A stretch of DNA of 64,000 nucleotides from Lingula anatina (lineage: Eukaryota; Brachiopoda; Lingulata; Lingulida; Lingulidae). The notes under the pieces are model-generated. The model saw only the letters and a list, made by a program, of their open reading frames with translations. It made no database searches and was not told where the DNA came from. The translations under genes and the position numbers were made by a program. The stretch lies in contig NW_019775535.1 of assembly GCF_001039355.2 (NCBI RefSeq), forward strand, positions 95,385 to 159,384, given 5' to 3'. How positions within the stretch are numbered: position 1 is the stretch's first letter; every line of letters starts with the position of its first letter. Positions 24,791-35,543 of this stretch are shown here, one piece after another.

Positions 24791-27630
24791 TTACTTCATC
24801 ATTAAACGTCTTCTGCAGAGCACCTTTCATTTTTGTCGAGAGTACTGTTTGATAAATCTTTATCTTGACTGTATCCTTTGTTCATTGCTGGTGTACATTA
24901 CATATATGTATATCCATTTATATGCCTGTAAATTACCTGTCAATAACAGCAAGAAGGGGACAATGCTTAAAAAATCAGCTGCACGTTTGGCAAAATGGAG
25001 AAAGAAAGGGAGAGAAATTCGGTATAGCAGATATGTAACAGAAGGGAGGCAGAGTTAAACAAAAGATATACGTTATATGGAGAAAATACTGATGAATCTT
25101 TAGACGGCAAAATTTAAAAAATTAAAAAAAAACATGACACATAAACATCCGATCTCCAATGAAAAAAAAATTATAGCATGGGGGGGGGGGGGGGGGGGGG
25201 TTATATAAAAAGATCAGCACAATAAGTTGGGAATACTTTGCCAAAATTAAGGTCCAAACACCTAATTACAGTGGAACAGTGCCTCTATAAGCAAACAGAG
25301 AGTGTGTGTCTAAATTCTCTCCCTGCAGTGACATTCCTGGTGGTGTGGGACATGCCAGAAAGAAAATTGGTCGTCCAGTCTACTAGTAATTAGATAGTTA
25401 GCCCAAAAGACAATATAAACAAGAATGATTTAATTCTTCTTCAGTCAACAGCCAGGTTTTTACCAGGTGAATAGCCTCTTTCAGGAGATACATTTGCCCC
25501 CCCCCCCTCATTCCCTGATGAAGATGTTCTGCTAGACATCGAAATATTGGAGGTAAAAACTCAATATTAATGTCAATATTAGCTGTAGACTGAAGAAAAA
25601 TTACACCATTCTTATAACATAACACAGCTAATGAAATTCTTCTCTGACTTACAATATAAACAAGTCTAAAAAAAAAAAACAACTAAAAGGCTCTCAAAAA
25701 TGAAGTGTCTTGCATCAAAGAATGCTTGAGTAAAAAACACCATACTGATAAATGGAATTTGCCTAGAAATAATGTGCAACATAAAAATCAGATTCAAATG
25801 TTTATTATTAAAGTGAAAACATATTCACACTTAATCATCGTCCATTAGTTTAAATTCCATATGACTTATTTAAGCGCAATTCAAGTCATGCTGATACCAT
25901 GTTCATTTATAAAAAGATAATTTCAGATTAAAATGCTCACATTCATTTTTAATAAATACGGTATTTTTTTTTTAATTAAAAGCAAGTGTTACCCTCCAGT
26001 CCTATTTCTCACAATAAAACATAATCCAATTACCTGTGGAATTGACGAATTTTTGGATCCTGAGAAAAATTGAGTCAATATTTTTTTTAATTGGCCCACA
26101 TCCCTCAACTAGCCAAGGGGTGCGCCCGCTGCCCATGCATAATTTGAATGAAAAAATACCAAACAAATAGAGGTATTTGGAATCTCGGGAATTTGAGTAC
26201 GAAGACATTTGGGAGTGTGATTTCGATATACCAGTAAAAGAGATCTCCCAAATTAAACATTGCATCGACAACGTACAAATTGTCGTTCCTCTTAACCCAT
26301 AACAGACCTTTAATAGTGAGAGAACAATCGCTACTCCACTGTTTTGTAGTACAAGCACGTGTGAGCAAATACGCTACATTGATGTTTGTAGTCTATGATA
26401 ACAAGCACTGCTTGTACCTTGTACATTATCTCCATGTTGTGACCGCTAACATTAAAACATATAAATCGTTGATTCTTTCAGATTCATGCCTTGCTAGTAT
26501 GGGGAAGAATAACGAAAGTTTAGCCTATTTTGGTAACGAATTAAAAAATAACAGCCCTTTTAGATAATATTTGGACGTCATTAATACTAACAAAATTGAG
26601 ACCGCGCAAGAGGGGTAAGATGCACATTTACTTTGCTGACACATTTTGCTTTCAATTTCAAGTATATTTTTTTCACAATGCCTGGTAACCACAGTTTCTG
26701 CAAATTACTTTCTATGGGAATGCAGTGTTTCGTCTAAATGTATGTCCTGTCAGCATATTCTCTTGCTTATACCGGATAAAACTATATTGAATATTTTATT
26801 AATGACTAAAATATTACTAAAAAAAAAACGTAACGAAGGTTTTTCAATTTTTGAGAATCCAGCGACGCCATGAAAGTAGCCGCTAGCTATTTAATGAGTT
26901 AAGCCTAATAAAAAAAAAGAAAAAAAAAACATTCAAGACATTTTCCGAGAACTAAGACACCAGGCTCGCTCTCTGACACGTTGCAAAATTTCTTCTTCAG
27001 TAAAAATGAACTAGATCGATTGGAGAATGTGAGATGGCTCTGCCATCAACAGTAACGAAGGTTTAAAATTAAGTCCGTTTATGTTGTTTGCGTGAGAACA
27101 GAAAAGCTAGTAATTATTATTATTATTTTTTTTTTGTAAGTTGATACACTCATGTTAGTTAATTTCCACATGGACAAACAATTTTTCCGCTCTCTTACTT
27201 TTAAAAAATATAAAAATGTGTTAATGGAAGAATGAGTGTATTATCATTATTTTTTTTATTACGAGTGTATGCTTACTGGGACATGGGAAACAGTTAACCT
27301 CAAACATGGTAACAATTTGATTTTTTTACTAGATAAGTCTATGGCTAATTCATGACTCGATTCTCTGTTCGCGCTGAAGAAAATTACGTGAAATCTGGCG
27401 CTACGACACGCTTTGCTACAAGGACTAAGCAAGGGAAATCTTTAACCAAGCTCTGTCACTTGAAATACGAGAGTGGAATAAGTGATTTAGCATATTTTAA
27501 CGTCAAGTAATTTTTTAGCATTTGTGGAGAAATTTTGTAAGAAAAATATAAGATGACACTGTTGAATTACACTTTTTTATTTTTATTTCATGAACGCTCA
27601 AGGTAAATTTGGCCAGAAGTTAAGCAGGCT
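24791..27630. other. Gene-free AT-rich spacer
   Basis: No gene supported. A poly-G tract (25180-25200) and poly-C near 25500 are present. A stretch at 25515-25553 (CCTGATGAAGATG... GACATCGAAATATTGG) resembles tails seen in retroelements of Penelope or LINE type. Short frames near 26002-26567 on both strands have no recognisable domain. Confidence 0.5.
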
Positions 27631-27662
27631 AATAAGGACAACGTACAGGATTAGGGTCTATT

Positions 27663-28150
27663 TTGCCTATCAACTGGGCAAACAACTTCGTTACGTACGT
27701 CATGTTTTTAACCGATGACCTCGTGGAGATCAATTATAATGAGCGTGACGAGCGACAAGTAGAAGTATCATCCGATAACACTTACATGTATATCGTCATC
27801 GCTGCCTATATACAGCCCATGCACGGTTTACACTCTACGAGAAATTGAAGTGTTTAGGCAAAAATGCCCTTTACTCTGACACTGACAGTGTCATCTTCAA
27901 AGACGATTTTAGTCGTGAGACAAAGACATTTCTAAAATCCATTATGGACTCTTATTTGGTGATTGTATAGATGAGCTCAGTGAGGGGGATAACGTTAATA
28001 TTACATCTTTCTTGTCTGGATGTCCCAAAAATCACGCATATGTGAGCAGAAAGGAAAAGACCGTTTGCAAAGCGCCAAGTATCAGTTTGAATTCCACAAC
28101 AGCTCAATCAATCAATTATGAGACTTTGCATAACATAGTTCAAGGTATAA
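27663..28150 (+). pseudogene. Decayed Polinton/Maverick-type DNA polymerase B fragment
   Basis: Three frame-shifted pieces in order resemble the palm region of protein-primed family B polymerases from Polinton (Maverick) elements. First comes LTDDLVEINY with a following IVIAAY. Next, at about 27870-27890, is ALYSDTDSVIFKDD, which contains the family B motif C DTDS. Then come GDCIDELSEGDN, SGCPKNHAY and KTVCKAPSISLN. At least two frameshifts separate the pieces. No integrase, protease, capsid or terminal repeats were found nearby, so this is a fragment. The order of motifs makes the family call fairly firm. Confidence 0.75.
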
Positions 28151-28967
28151 GCCAATAAAGAATCACTGACATTTTGTATATCTTACTTTTTGGTGACCCT
28201 ATTTCGGGTTTTAGGGTTAAGAAGTTATTGAAGAAGCGCACTTGGTCTGTTTTATACATTGGATATTCATCCTCAATTGCGCATGTGTGCACAATGACAA
28301 AACTTTCCGTTTCCGCCTGGTGCGCCACCCTGTTTCGGTTTGGAATTTATGATCACTTAGCACGTAGTTTATAATATTTAGCAAGGGCTGATAAGCTGCC
28401 GTCGTTTGTGGTAATATTTAAGTAATTAAAGGCTCCTGCATAATACCCTTTAAAATATTTCAAAAGACAACTACACGCATTTCTTCAAATAAGTCCCTCC
28501 TTTTGAATTTTAACTATTTATTTTTACCTATATAATAATATATAATAATAAATTATGAATGCTTGTACTCGTATCTAACCGTGATGAGATTGGGCAGACT
28601 GTCAGAAAAAGGACCTGGTTCCGCCTCTGATATCGATGCACAATTTAGTCTTGGCCAATCCAAAAATCTATTTCAGACGCTGGGAATTTATTTTAGTAAA
28701 ACCTTGGATCCTAGGTAAAACTGATGAACTCATTTTTCATTATCTAATCTAATTATATAAATGCAATATTGTATGGTTATTGGTATATCTCATTATTGTC
28801 AAGTCTCTTCATAGAGAGTGGTATTGTAAACAATAAAGAACTCTAATTTATTAATGTGATAGGAATGTAAACACTTAATTTCATCTGTCAAATGCAACGC
28901 AATGAGTCGATATGTGATGGCAGATGTCAGAAAACCTATTCAGTGAGATAATGAAGGAGGCTACCTA

Positions 28968-28978
28968 GCCTATATAAA
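28968..28978 (+). promoter_or_regulatory. TATA box of vWA membrane-protein gene 1
   Basis: GCCTATATAAACG lies ~95 bp before the ATG. The equivalent positions in copy 2 (GCCTAGATAAG, near 35508) and copy 3 (CTTAGATAAAC, near 42406) have lost the canonical TATATAAA. Confidence 0.6.
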
Positions 28979-29064
28979 CGGAAAAAACACCCCACTATCA
29001 GTCCGTGCTCACTTTCTCACACTTGTAAAGTGTGAAATAAATCCACCAGCTTCACAGGTAGAGG

Positions 29065-29925
29065 ATGGGTAATACAGTTTACGCGTATTTGATTTTGTTG
29101 GTCATCTCTTTGGTTTTAACTCAAGGATCAAACGATATTTGTGGTATGTTTAATTTTGATTTTATAAAAATAAAAGGAAATGTAATGTCATAAATTAATG
29201 ATAAAATTATTAGCTTTGTAAATGTACAAAAATTATAAAGAAGTGCTTTCTAGGTCCAACTAAACGAATTTTTCTTTGCTGGGTTATGATGAATGTTATC
29301 TTAAAAGTTCAAAATTCAATAGGCCTATATCTGTTTCAGTAACAGACAATGCAGACGTTGGCTTTATGTTAGACGCGGTTGGATGGTCTGATGAGGCTGC
29401 AAGACTTCAGCAATTTATCAAGAGTATGATAAATACCTCATTTGTGTTGGGTCCAGAAAACATACGAACAGCAGTGTTTTCTATTTCACCTAGTAACACA
29501 CCAAAGATGATTATCAGTCTCAACGACCCACTCACGAGCGATATTTTAGGTTTCTACATGAACAGAATTAGACTTTTCCCCTTTTTGCAAGATACTAGCA
29601 CATATTGGGCGCTGTTTTTCTTGAAATCAGTTGTTCTTTATCCGGGTAATTTAGTGAAACGGACAAACGGCACAAACACCAGGAAAATTGCAGTGTTAAT
29701 TACCACGCAGAAGACAGCCGATTTGTGTAGGGATGTGAGGAAGGCGGATAACGTCAAGAGTAAGGGCGCCGAGTTGTATATCATAGGCGTGGGGGCAGGG
29801 GTTGATGTCCTGGAACTACAAGCTATGGCCACAGCCCCCGCAGAAGAACATACTTTCGTCTTAAACACATTTGATGATCTTGTTAATTTTACCAGCAACT
29901 TTTCCAAGGCTCTTTGTTCAGGTAA

Positions 29926-29979
<54 letters not shown>

Positions 29980-32585
29980 AAACAGGTTTTATCATCCGAG
30001 TTTGGTAAATAACGATCAACATCTCTTTTTCAAATGCATGTATCTCTATTAAGTGCAGAAGCAAGGGCAATTAGCCAGTTACTATTACCCATTGTAACAT
30101 TTTCCTGGCAAGGCATATGATACAATTTGTATGATATATTTTATTTTATTTTATTTTATTTATTTTTTTTTTTTTTTGTCACATATATTTGATGACAAAC
30201 TGTTGAAGCAGAAATGTAGGCACCTCTTTACATTTTTCACTGCTTATTTATTCCAATGTACTTGAACAGAAAGATAACATTCTGCGGTTAGATTTTTTAA
30301 TAGTAAATTTCTATCCAAAGTAACAAATTTTAACTAAGGCCATGGGTATAACTTATTCACCAGATATTCTTGTACTTGTATTATACCCCCGTCACACTAG
30401 AGGCAGAATGAGCAAGAATGTCGTCGGAAAGACAATTTTTGTGCATTCCTGGATATTCAAAGAGCATTCTAAAAATTCCGAGTGCATTCCAAATATTTTT
30501 ACACATTCTTGTGGCCGGCTCGAATGTTTTGCTCATGTCAAAAACTTTTGAAGTGCATTCCAAGTGGAAAATTATCGAATGGCATTTGAACAGTATTCTA
30601 ACTGCACTATGACTGCATTTTAAACATTCTCACGGCATTCTGGCAAAATTCGAAACATTCTGATCACATTCGAGGGATATTCGAACTGGCACGTGACTTA
30701 AGACCCCCGTCACACTTATCCGGAACCAGTAGGAATCAAGCAGAACCAGCCGGAATAAATTTATTGAAAATTCGAGCCATAATCGGGAAGGAAAATTCCG
30801 AATGTTGTTAGAATGCAGTCAGAAAATTCCGAATGAAATTCAAATGCCGTACGAGTGTGGTTTGACTGCTGGCCGAATACAGGCTGAAGTATGTAAGAAG
30901 GTGCCTTGAATGATATACGAAGCGAACTCAAATGCAGTCAAAATGCTCCCGGTATGGCTGCCAATGATGGTTTGAATAATAAAGAATTCAAACAGAATGC
31001 AGCTGAAATACCTAAAATACTTAAAATTACTTTCTAACATGTTTAGAATGTAACACGATGCCCAGAATGTATAAATAACGCCGCTGGAATGGTAACTGAT
31101 CAGAAAGTTTCGAATGCTGTCGGAATGCCGTGAGAATATTTAGAATGCAGTCATAGTACAGTTAGAATACTGTTCAAATGCCATTCGATAATTTTCCACT
31201 TGGAATGCACTTCGAAAGTTTTTGACATGAGCAAAACATTCGAGCCGGCCACAAGAATGTGTAAAAATATTTGGAATGCACTCGGAATTTTTAGAATGCT
31301 CTTCGAATATCCAGGAGCGCACAAAGAATTGTATTTCCGACGCCATTCTTAATCATTCCGCCTCTAGTGTGACGGGGGTATAAAATCCCGCCAGAATGTT
31401 TCGAATGAGCCTCGGATGAGCTGAAATATTAATTTTGCCAGCAATAGAACTACACTAGTACGCCATTCAAAGTATACTCTAAATATTCTTACTGCCTTCT
31501 GACAGCATTATAGATATTCCTAGTTTTCCAACTACATTCAAACTGCATTTGAGAGCTAATACAGCCGAAAGTGCACTTATCATTCCAGGCGAATTCAAGC
31601 GCATTCTGAGTACTCCAACGGTACTCTTACAAGAATTAAGCTCAATATGAACTTTTTTCCCGAATGCGGTGCGAATTTTTAAAATTCCTATTCATTCTCA
31701 TTCTTCTTGATTCCTGCTGATTCCGATTAAGGGTGACGGGGGTATCAAAGCGTTATGTGCGGTATAATGTAGATGTAGATGCATTACATAGGGCGCATTC
31801 AGAATTACCATGGCGCCACCCACATAAATGTGTGCCGAGATTTAATTGTTTTGCCCATGATGGGACTGCGTGCGTGAGAAGCAGGGATCCATTGTCTATC
31901 TTGAATGCACCTGCGAAATTTTAGTTGATGTACATGTACTGAAGATATATGTTGGTTTTGAAGGCTCCATTTTTTCCTTTTAGGTGACATTGCGAGCAGC
32001 ACTGCAGCACCAGAAAATTCAAACTGGTACAAACACTACCAATCTAAATGTGCGGAGCCTACAACCATTCAAACCACATCATCGGGAGGCGATACAACTG
32101 TGAGTTCTGGGCACGAAATAACGTCAGTTTCTTCAGAAGACAAAACTGAATTAACCAGAGATACAAAGACCAATCTCTCAGATGTCAGCGATACCACTGT
32201 GAGTTCCGCAGACAAAATGACATCAGTTTCTGTCAAATTTGGCACCACACAAGTCCACACTTCATCATTTGTGACATCGTTGACAGTTTCACCCAAAGAA
32301 ACAAAGACTAACCCTACAGTTGTCCCATCTTCAAAACCCCAAACCAGAATGCCTGACAAGAAAGAGATTGGCATAACAACGCTCTCCGCATTACCAGAAA
32401 GCGCAACGAATTCGAAAGAACACTTCACTTGCCAATGCAGCGGAGTGGACGGAGTGGTGATTGGTATTATCGCTGGCATCGTATCTGTGGTCTTCCTTGG
32501 TGGCGTGGCTGTCTTATTTGCTTACCTAAAAAAGTTGCCACAACGTATTCGAGCGAGTATGGCAGGGTTCCAAATGGAATTATAA
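29065..32585 (+). CDS. vWA-domain type I membrane protein with Ser/Thr-rich repeat stalk, copy 1
   Basis: Three exons, 29065-29143, 29340-29921 and 31984-32585, give 420 residues; phases agree and borders are GT-AG. Exon 1 is a signal peptide (MGNTVYAYLILLVISLVLTQ). Exon 2 is one vWA domain bounded by Cys (NDIC at the start, KALCSG at the end), with ADVGFMLDA, KIAVLIT and IIGVGAGVDVLELQAMA in canonical order. The metal site (MIDAS, DxSxS) reads DAVGW, and the usual Asp after VLIT is replaced by TQ, so metal-dependent ligand binding is doubtful. Exon 3 encodes a Ser/Thr-rich stalk with about two copies of a 33-residue repeat (DTTVSSG..ITSVSS), then a transmembrane helix (GIIAGIVSVVFLGGVAVLFA) and a short basic tail. 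Likely a cell-surface protein of unknown ligand. Intron 2 holds a large inverted-repeat element. I do not recognise a named orthologue. Confidence 0.85.
29926..29979. repeat. TTA microsatellite just after the exon 2 donor of vWA copy 1
   Basis: About 18 TTA/TAT units begin four bases after the splice donor. Copy 2 has a CT-rich tract and copy 3 a short ACA/AGA tract at the same place, so the site is hypervariable. Confidence 0.9.
30374..31386. mobile_element. Foldback element with ~290-bp inverted arms in intron 2 of vWA copy 1
   Basis: Arms 30377-30665 and about 31096-31385 are inverted copies at roughly 90% identity. The outer ends are TATACCCCCGTCACACTAGA and its complement TCTAGTGTGACGGGGGTATA. 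Arms are packed with CATTC (left) and GAATG (right) motifs. A second terminal pair (CCCCCGTCACACTTATCCGG near 30705 and its relative near 31730-31745) interleaves with the first. No transposase is encoded. Confidence 0.8.
30703..31745. mobile_element. Second CCCCCGTCAC-ended inverted-repeat element, interleaved with the first
   Basis: The left end CCCCCGTCACACTTATCCGG continues with GGAATCAAGCAGAA. The right end, read in complement, gives CCCCCGTCACCCTTAATCGG continuing GGAATCAAGAAGAA. These are related ~45-bp inverted ends about 1.04 kb apart. The element overlaps the preceding one in the order left1, left2, right1, right2. Confidence 0.65.
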
Positions 32586-33289
32586 TGATAATAATAATAA
32601 TATATCTACTTAAAGTCTTTTAAAAATTCATTTTAAATGTTCAGCACATTACAGCGGTAGATTTACACAATAGGATAAATAAAATGAAATAAAAAATAGC
32701 CAGCTAAAATATTAAGATAATAAATATATAGTAGTAACCCTACAGTATACATGCATAGTCAAAGTCAAATCACCTATAAACTTTAAAAATAAATATTTCA
32801 AGTTCTTCTTTTAATTGTCCTCAGCCTCTATGGTTTTCAAATTCATTGGACGACTGTTCCATTCATCAGGCTCATGAACTTGTAGAGCTAGGTCGCCATA
32901 TATGGCTTTACATGGTGTCATACATACTTGATCAAGTGATTTAAGTTATGTTTTGGCGTAGTATGTTTGACGAAGTGCAATAGATAAGAGGGTGCTAATT
33001 GATAAAGTATTGCATGCATAAAAGTCAGAATTTAATAAGATACGTGCTCGAACAGGGAGTCAGTGCAATTCAGTGAATAATATATAATACAATTGTTGCC
33101 GATGATAATTATCGTTAAGGATGTGGTCCCAATTTCTCCCCCCCCCCCCCCATTTGCCCCTTCCTCCCAGAGTCCTGTGTTATTGACACGTTTGGCGTGT
33201 TCGCTTGATCGGTTTCACGTGGCAGGTCATTAGCCAGTTGCCGGCGAGGCAGTCCAAGATATGTTATCGCTGTCGGTGCTATTGTAAGA

Positions 33290-34190
33290 AAAAAAAAACG
33301 TTTCAATTTAGAGTCACCTGTAAGACTGCTTGGAAAATGAAAGTTTGTGTGACAATCATTCTTAATTTCATTAAATTTTATAATTATCCTCTGTACTTTT
33401 TTGTTCTTTCAAGGAGTTTTTTTTTGTGTATTTACCTTGGTTATATAATTTTAAGTTCTTTGTATTATTGTTTGTTTACCTTCATTATTATTACTCTTTT
33501 ATTTGTGTAACTGTTTTCATTTAATTTTAGTTCACGGTACGATCGGTCAATAAACGACTACTTCACCATTTGGCAGTTGTTGAACAGGTGTACTTTAGAA
33601 GAATGTAAAAGCCTAATTATCTTATCATCAAGCACTATTGCTTGACTTTTGTATCGCTCAAAATACGACCTTTACTCCAAATATTTTTTATTTTACATCG
33701 AAAGGCTCGGGTAGACCAACGAAGATAAAATTTCTTAACGGAGAAAACTAGACAATTTTATACAGCTTGGTCCAAAAGGATGTTTCCATATTTGATAAAG
33801 TAGTATTTTCTACTGAAAGGATTTTTTTTTCATAGACCTATCTTACAGACATGTAAGCTTTGTGTGGTGTAATTTTTTCCTCGTACATGTATACCATCAA
33901 ATTTCGAGTACAGCTCAATAGTTCATAATGTCACTGAATCACTGTGGCTTCTCGCACACTTAAGTTTACAATAATAATGTCCAATTTGTCACAGGGAACT
34001 CTCCTGATCATGACCGCCGTTCGAATGTTATCCATCAATACCTTAGGGATTGTAAGCAGAAGCACTGTCTTTTCGGTAATTCTTCAAAGAGGACCATTTT
34101 ATGATCAGTATTTTTTCACATCGAACAACAGTGCCGCATCGTTACTCAGAATTCAGCTCGAAACGAGCAGCCATAATGTTCGTACGTAGT
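33290..34190. repeat. Duplicated block 3' of vWA copy 1, with mariner remnant
   Basis: Sequence from TTTAGAGTCACCTGTAAGAC onward recurs near 38552. From about 33764 (CAGCTTGGTCCAAAAGGATG, then TTTCCATATTTGATAAAG) it looks like the end of a mariner/IS630-type element. The remnant fades near 34090, where the other copy keeps more transposase sequence. Confidence 0.7.
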
Positions 34191-34985
34191 GCACAAAATT
34201 ATCAGTTTCAGTAAGCCCCTAGTTACATAAATTAATGTTCCACGTTAAATAAATATACTAAAACTTATTATAAAATCGCTGGAATATTTTTAGCTTTAAG
34301 TAATGATTGTATTACTAGTGCAAACTAAGCTCTCATATATGGCACATAAATGTAAGGCCACCCTTCATCTCTTGCATAGGTCTACATGCCTGTTCAGAAC
34401 CAAGCTGATCCGCTAACTATTCTGGAAAAAAATTGGACTAAGCCGCCTGACTAAACACAAGTATCACATTTTCTGCATTTTCTTTGGCCCAATTTGGCCT
34501 AAGCATAGAAAATAAGTTTCATAAATAATAATTCATGTTTAGAGGATAGTAAATGATAGTTTTTTAAAAAGATTTCAACAAGGGAGAATAAACAAAAGTA
34601 ACCTGCAGAACAAACAATTCGATCTAAATTTATATCAGTCTGAATCGTTAATTCCTTTTGAAGAATCTGTGACACCGCCGACGAATCTCAGTTTTGGGCG
34701 TGCTTTGAATCACAGGTTTTGTTACTTTCTTTCAATATCCCATGACAGTCTGTGAAACCTGAAGACGTGTTTTATGGTGGATAAAGACTCACCATGTTAA
34801 AGCCATTGATAGATAGCAAGTATCACTTTCTTATCTTCTTATAAGAACTAGCGATTACTTTAGTTTATTGCATTTTTTGACACACACAATTCAGCCCTGA
34901 CTTATCGAAAAGTAAACTTGGGACGCTGGAAATTTATTCTAATAAAATTGATAAATTAATTTTTCATTGTCCAATCTATTTCAAT

Positions 34986-35041
34986 AACTGCAATATTATA
35001 TGGTAAATATACTTATATATTTACCATATAATATTGCAGTT
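34986..35041. repeat. Near-perfect palindrome (26-bp arms)
   Basis: The arm beginning AACTGCAATATTATATGG is followed, after about 4 bp, by its exact complement ending CCATATAATATTGCAGTT. It could form a stable hairpin or cruciform. It lies upstream of vWA copy 2 and is absent from the corresponding DNA of copies 1 and 3. Confidence 0.85.
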
Positions 35042-35082
35042 TTATGGTAAATATATACGTATATATCATGATACACTGCCAT

Positions 35083-35289
35083 TATACACTCGATTAAAAA
35101 AGTATGGAAACATGAAATAGTTCTTCAATAATTAGAAAACTATGTTATGTAGTGGGAAAATCAAATAAAAAATAACGAATGGTTGGTGCATTATCCAGCA
35201 TTATTTGGTTGAAAATTTAGCCGTATCTCACGTCGTTATTCTATAATTATGCAAAATAACGATGTTTTCGAATTTTTTGGTCGAGTGTA
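35083..35289. mobile_element. Mariner-like MITE upstream of vWA copy 2
   Basis: It begins ATACACTCGATTAAAAAAGT and ends TTTTTTGGTCGAGTGTAG, forming imperfect inverted ends about 200 bp apart, next to TA. The paralogous region of copy 3 (near 42090) and of copy 1 (near 28790) lacks it. No coding capacity. Confidence 0.65.
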
Positions 35290-35543
35290 GAAAGTGGTAT
35301 TGTGACCAATAATGGACTGTGATAGGGATTTGAACACTTAATTAATCTATCGAATAAAAAGAACGCAACTTCAGTTGTATTTGATAACTTCACAGATACT
35401 CAAACCAAATCTTGTAAACGTCCCTTCACGAATCAAAATGAGTCGATAGGTGATGTCAGATGTCAGCAGGCCTATTCAGTTACATAATAAAGAGGGCTAC
35501 TGAGCCTAGATAAGCAATTAATAACACCCCGCCGTCAGTCTGA

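Larger units (their letters stand above)
32586..35543. other. Spacer between vWA copies 1 and 2
   Basis: No intact gene. It contains poly-C (about 33138-33152), a block at about 33290-34190 repeated at about 38540-39410, a block from about 34500 repeated from about 41580, a 26-bp-armed palindrome (34986-35041) and a mariner-type MITE (about 35083-35289). Confidence 0.7.

Noticed and set aside
26002-26368. Overlapping minus-strand frames of 87-118 codons near 26.0-26.4 kb
   Set aside because: No domain, no splice context and no paralogue in the window; likely chance frames in AT-rich DNA.
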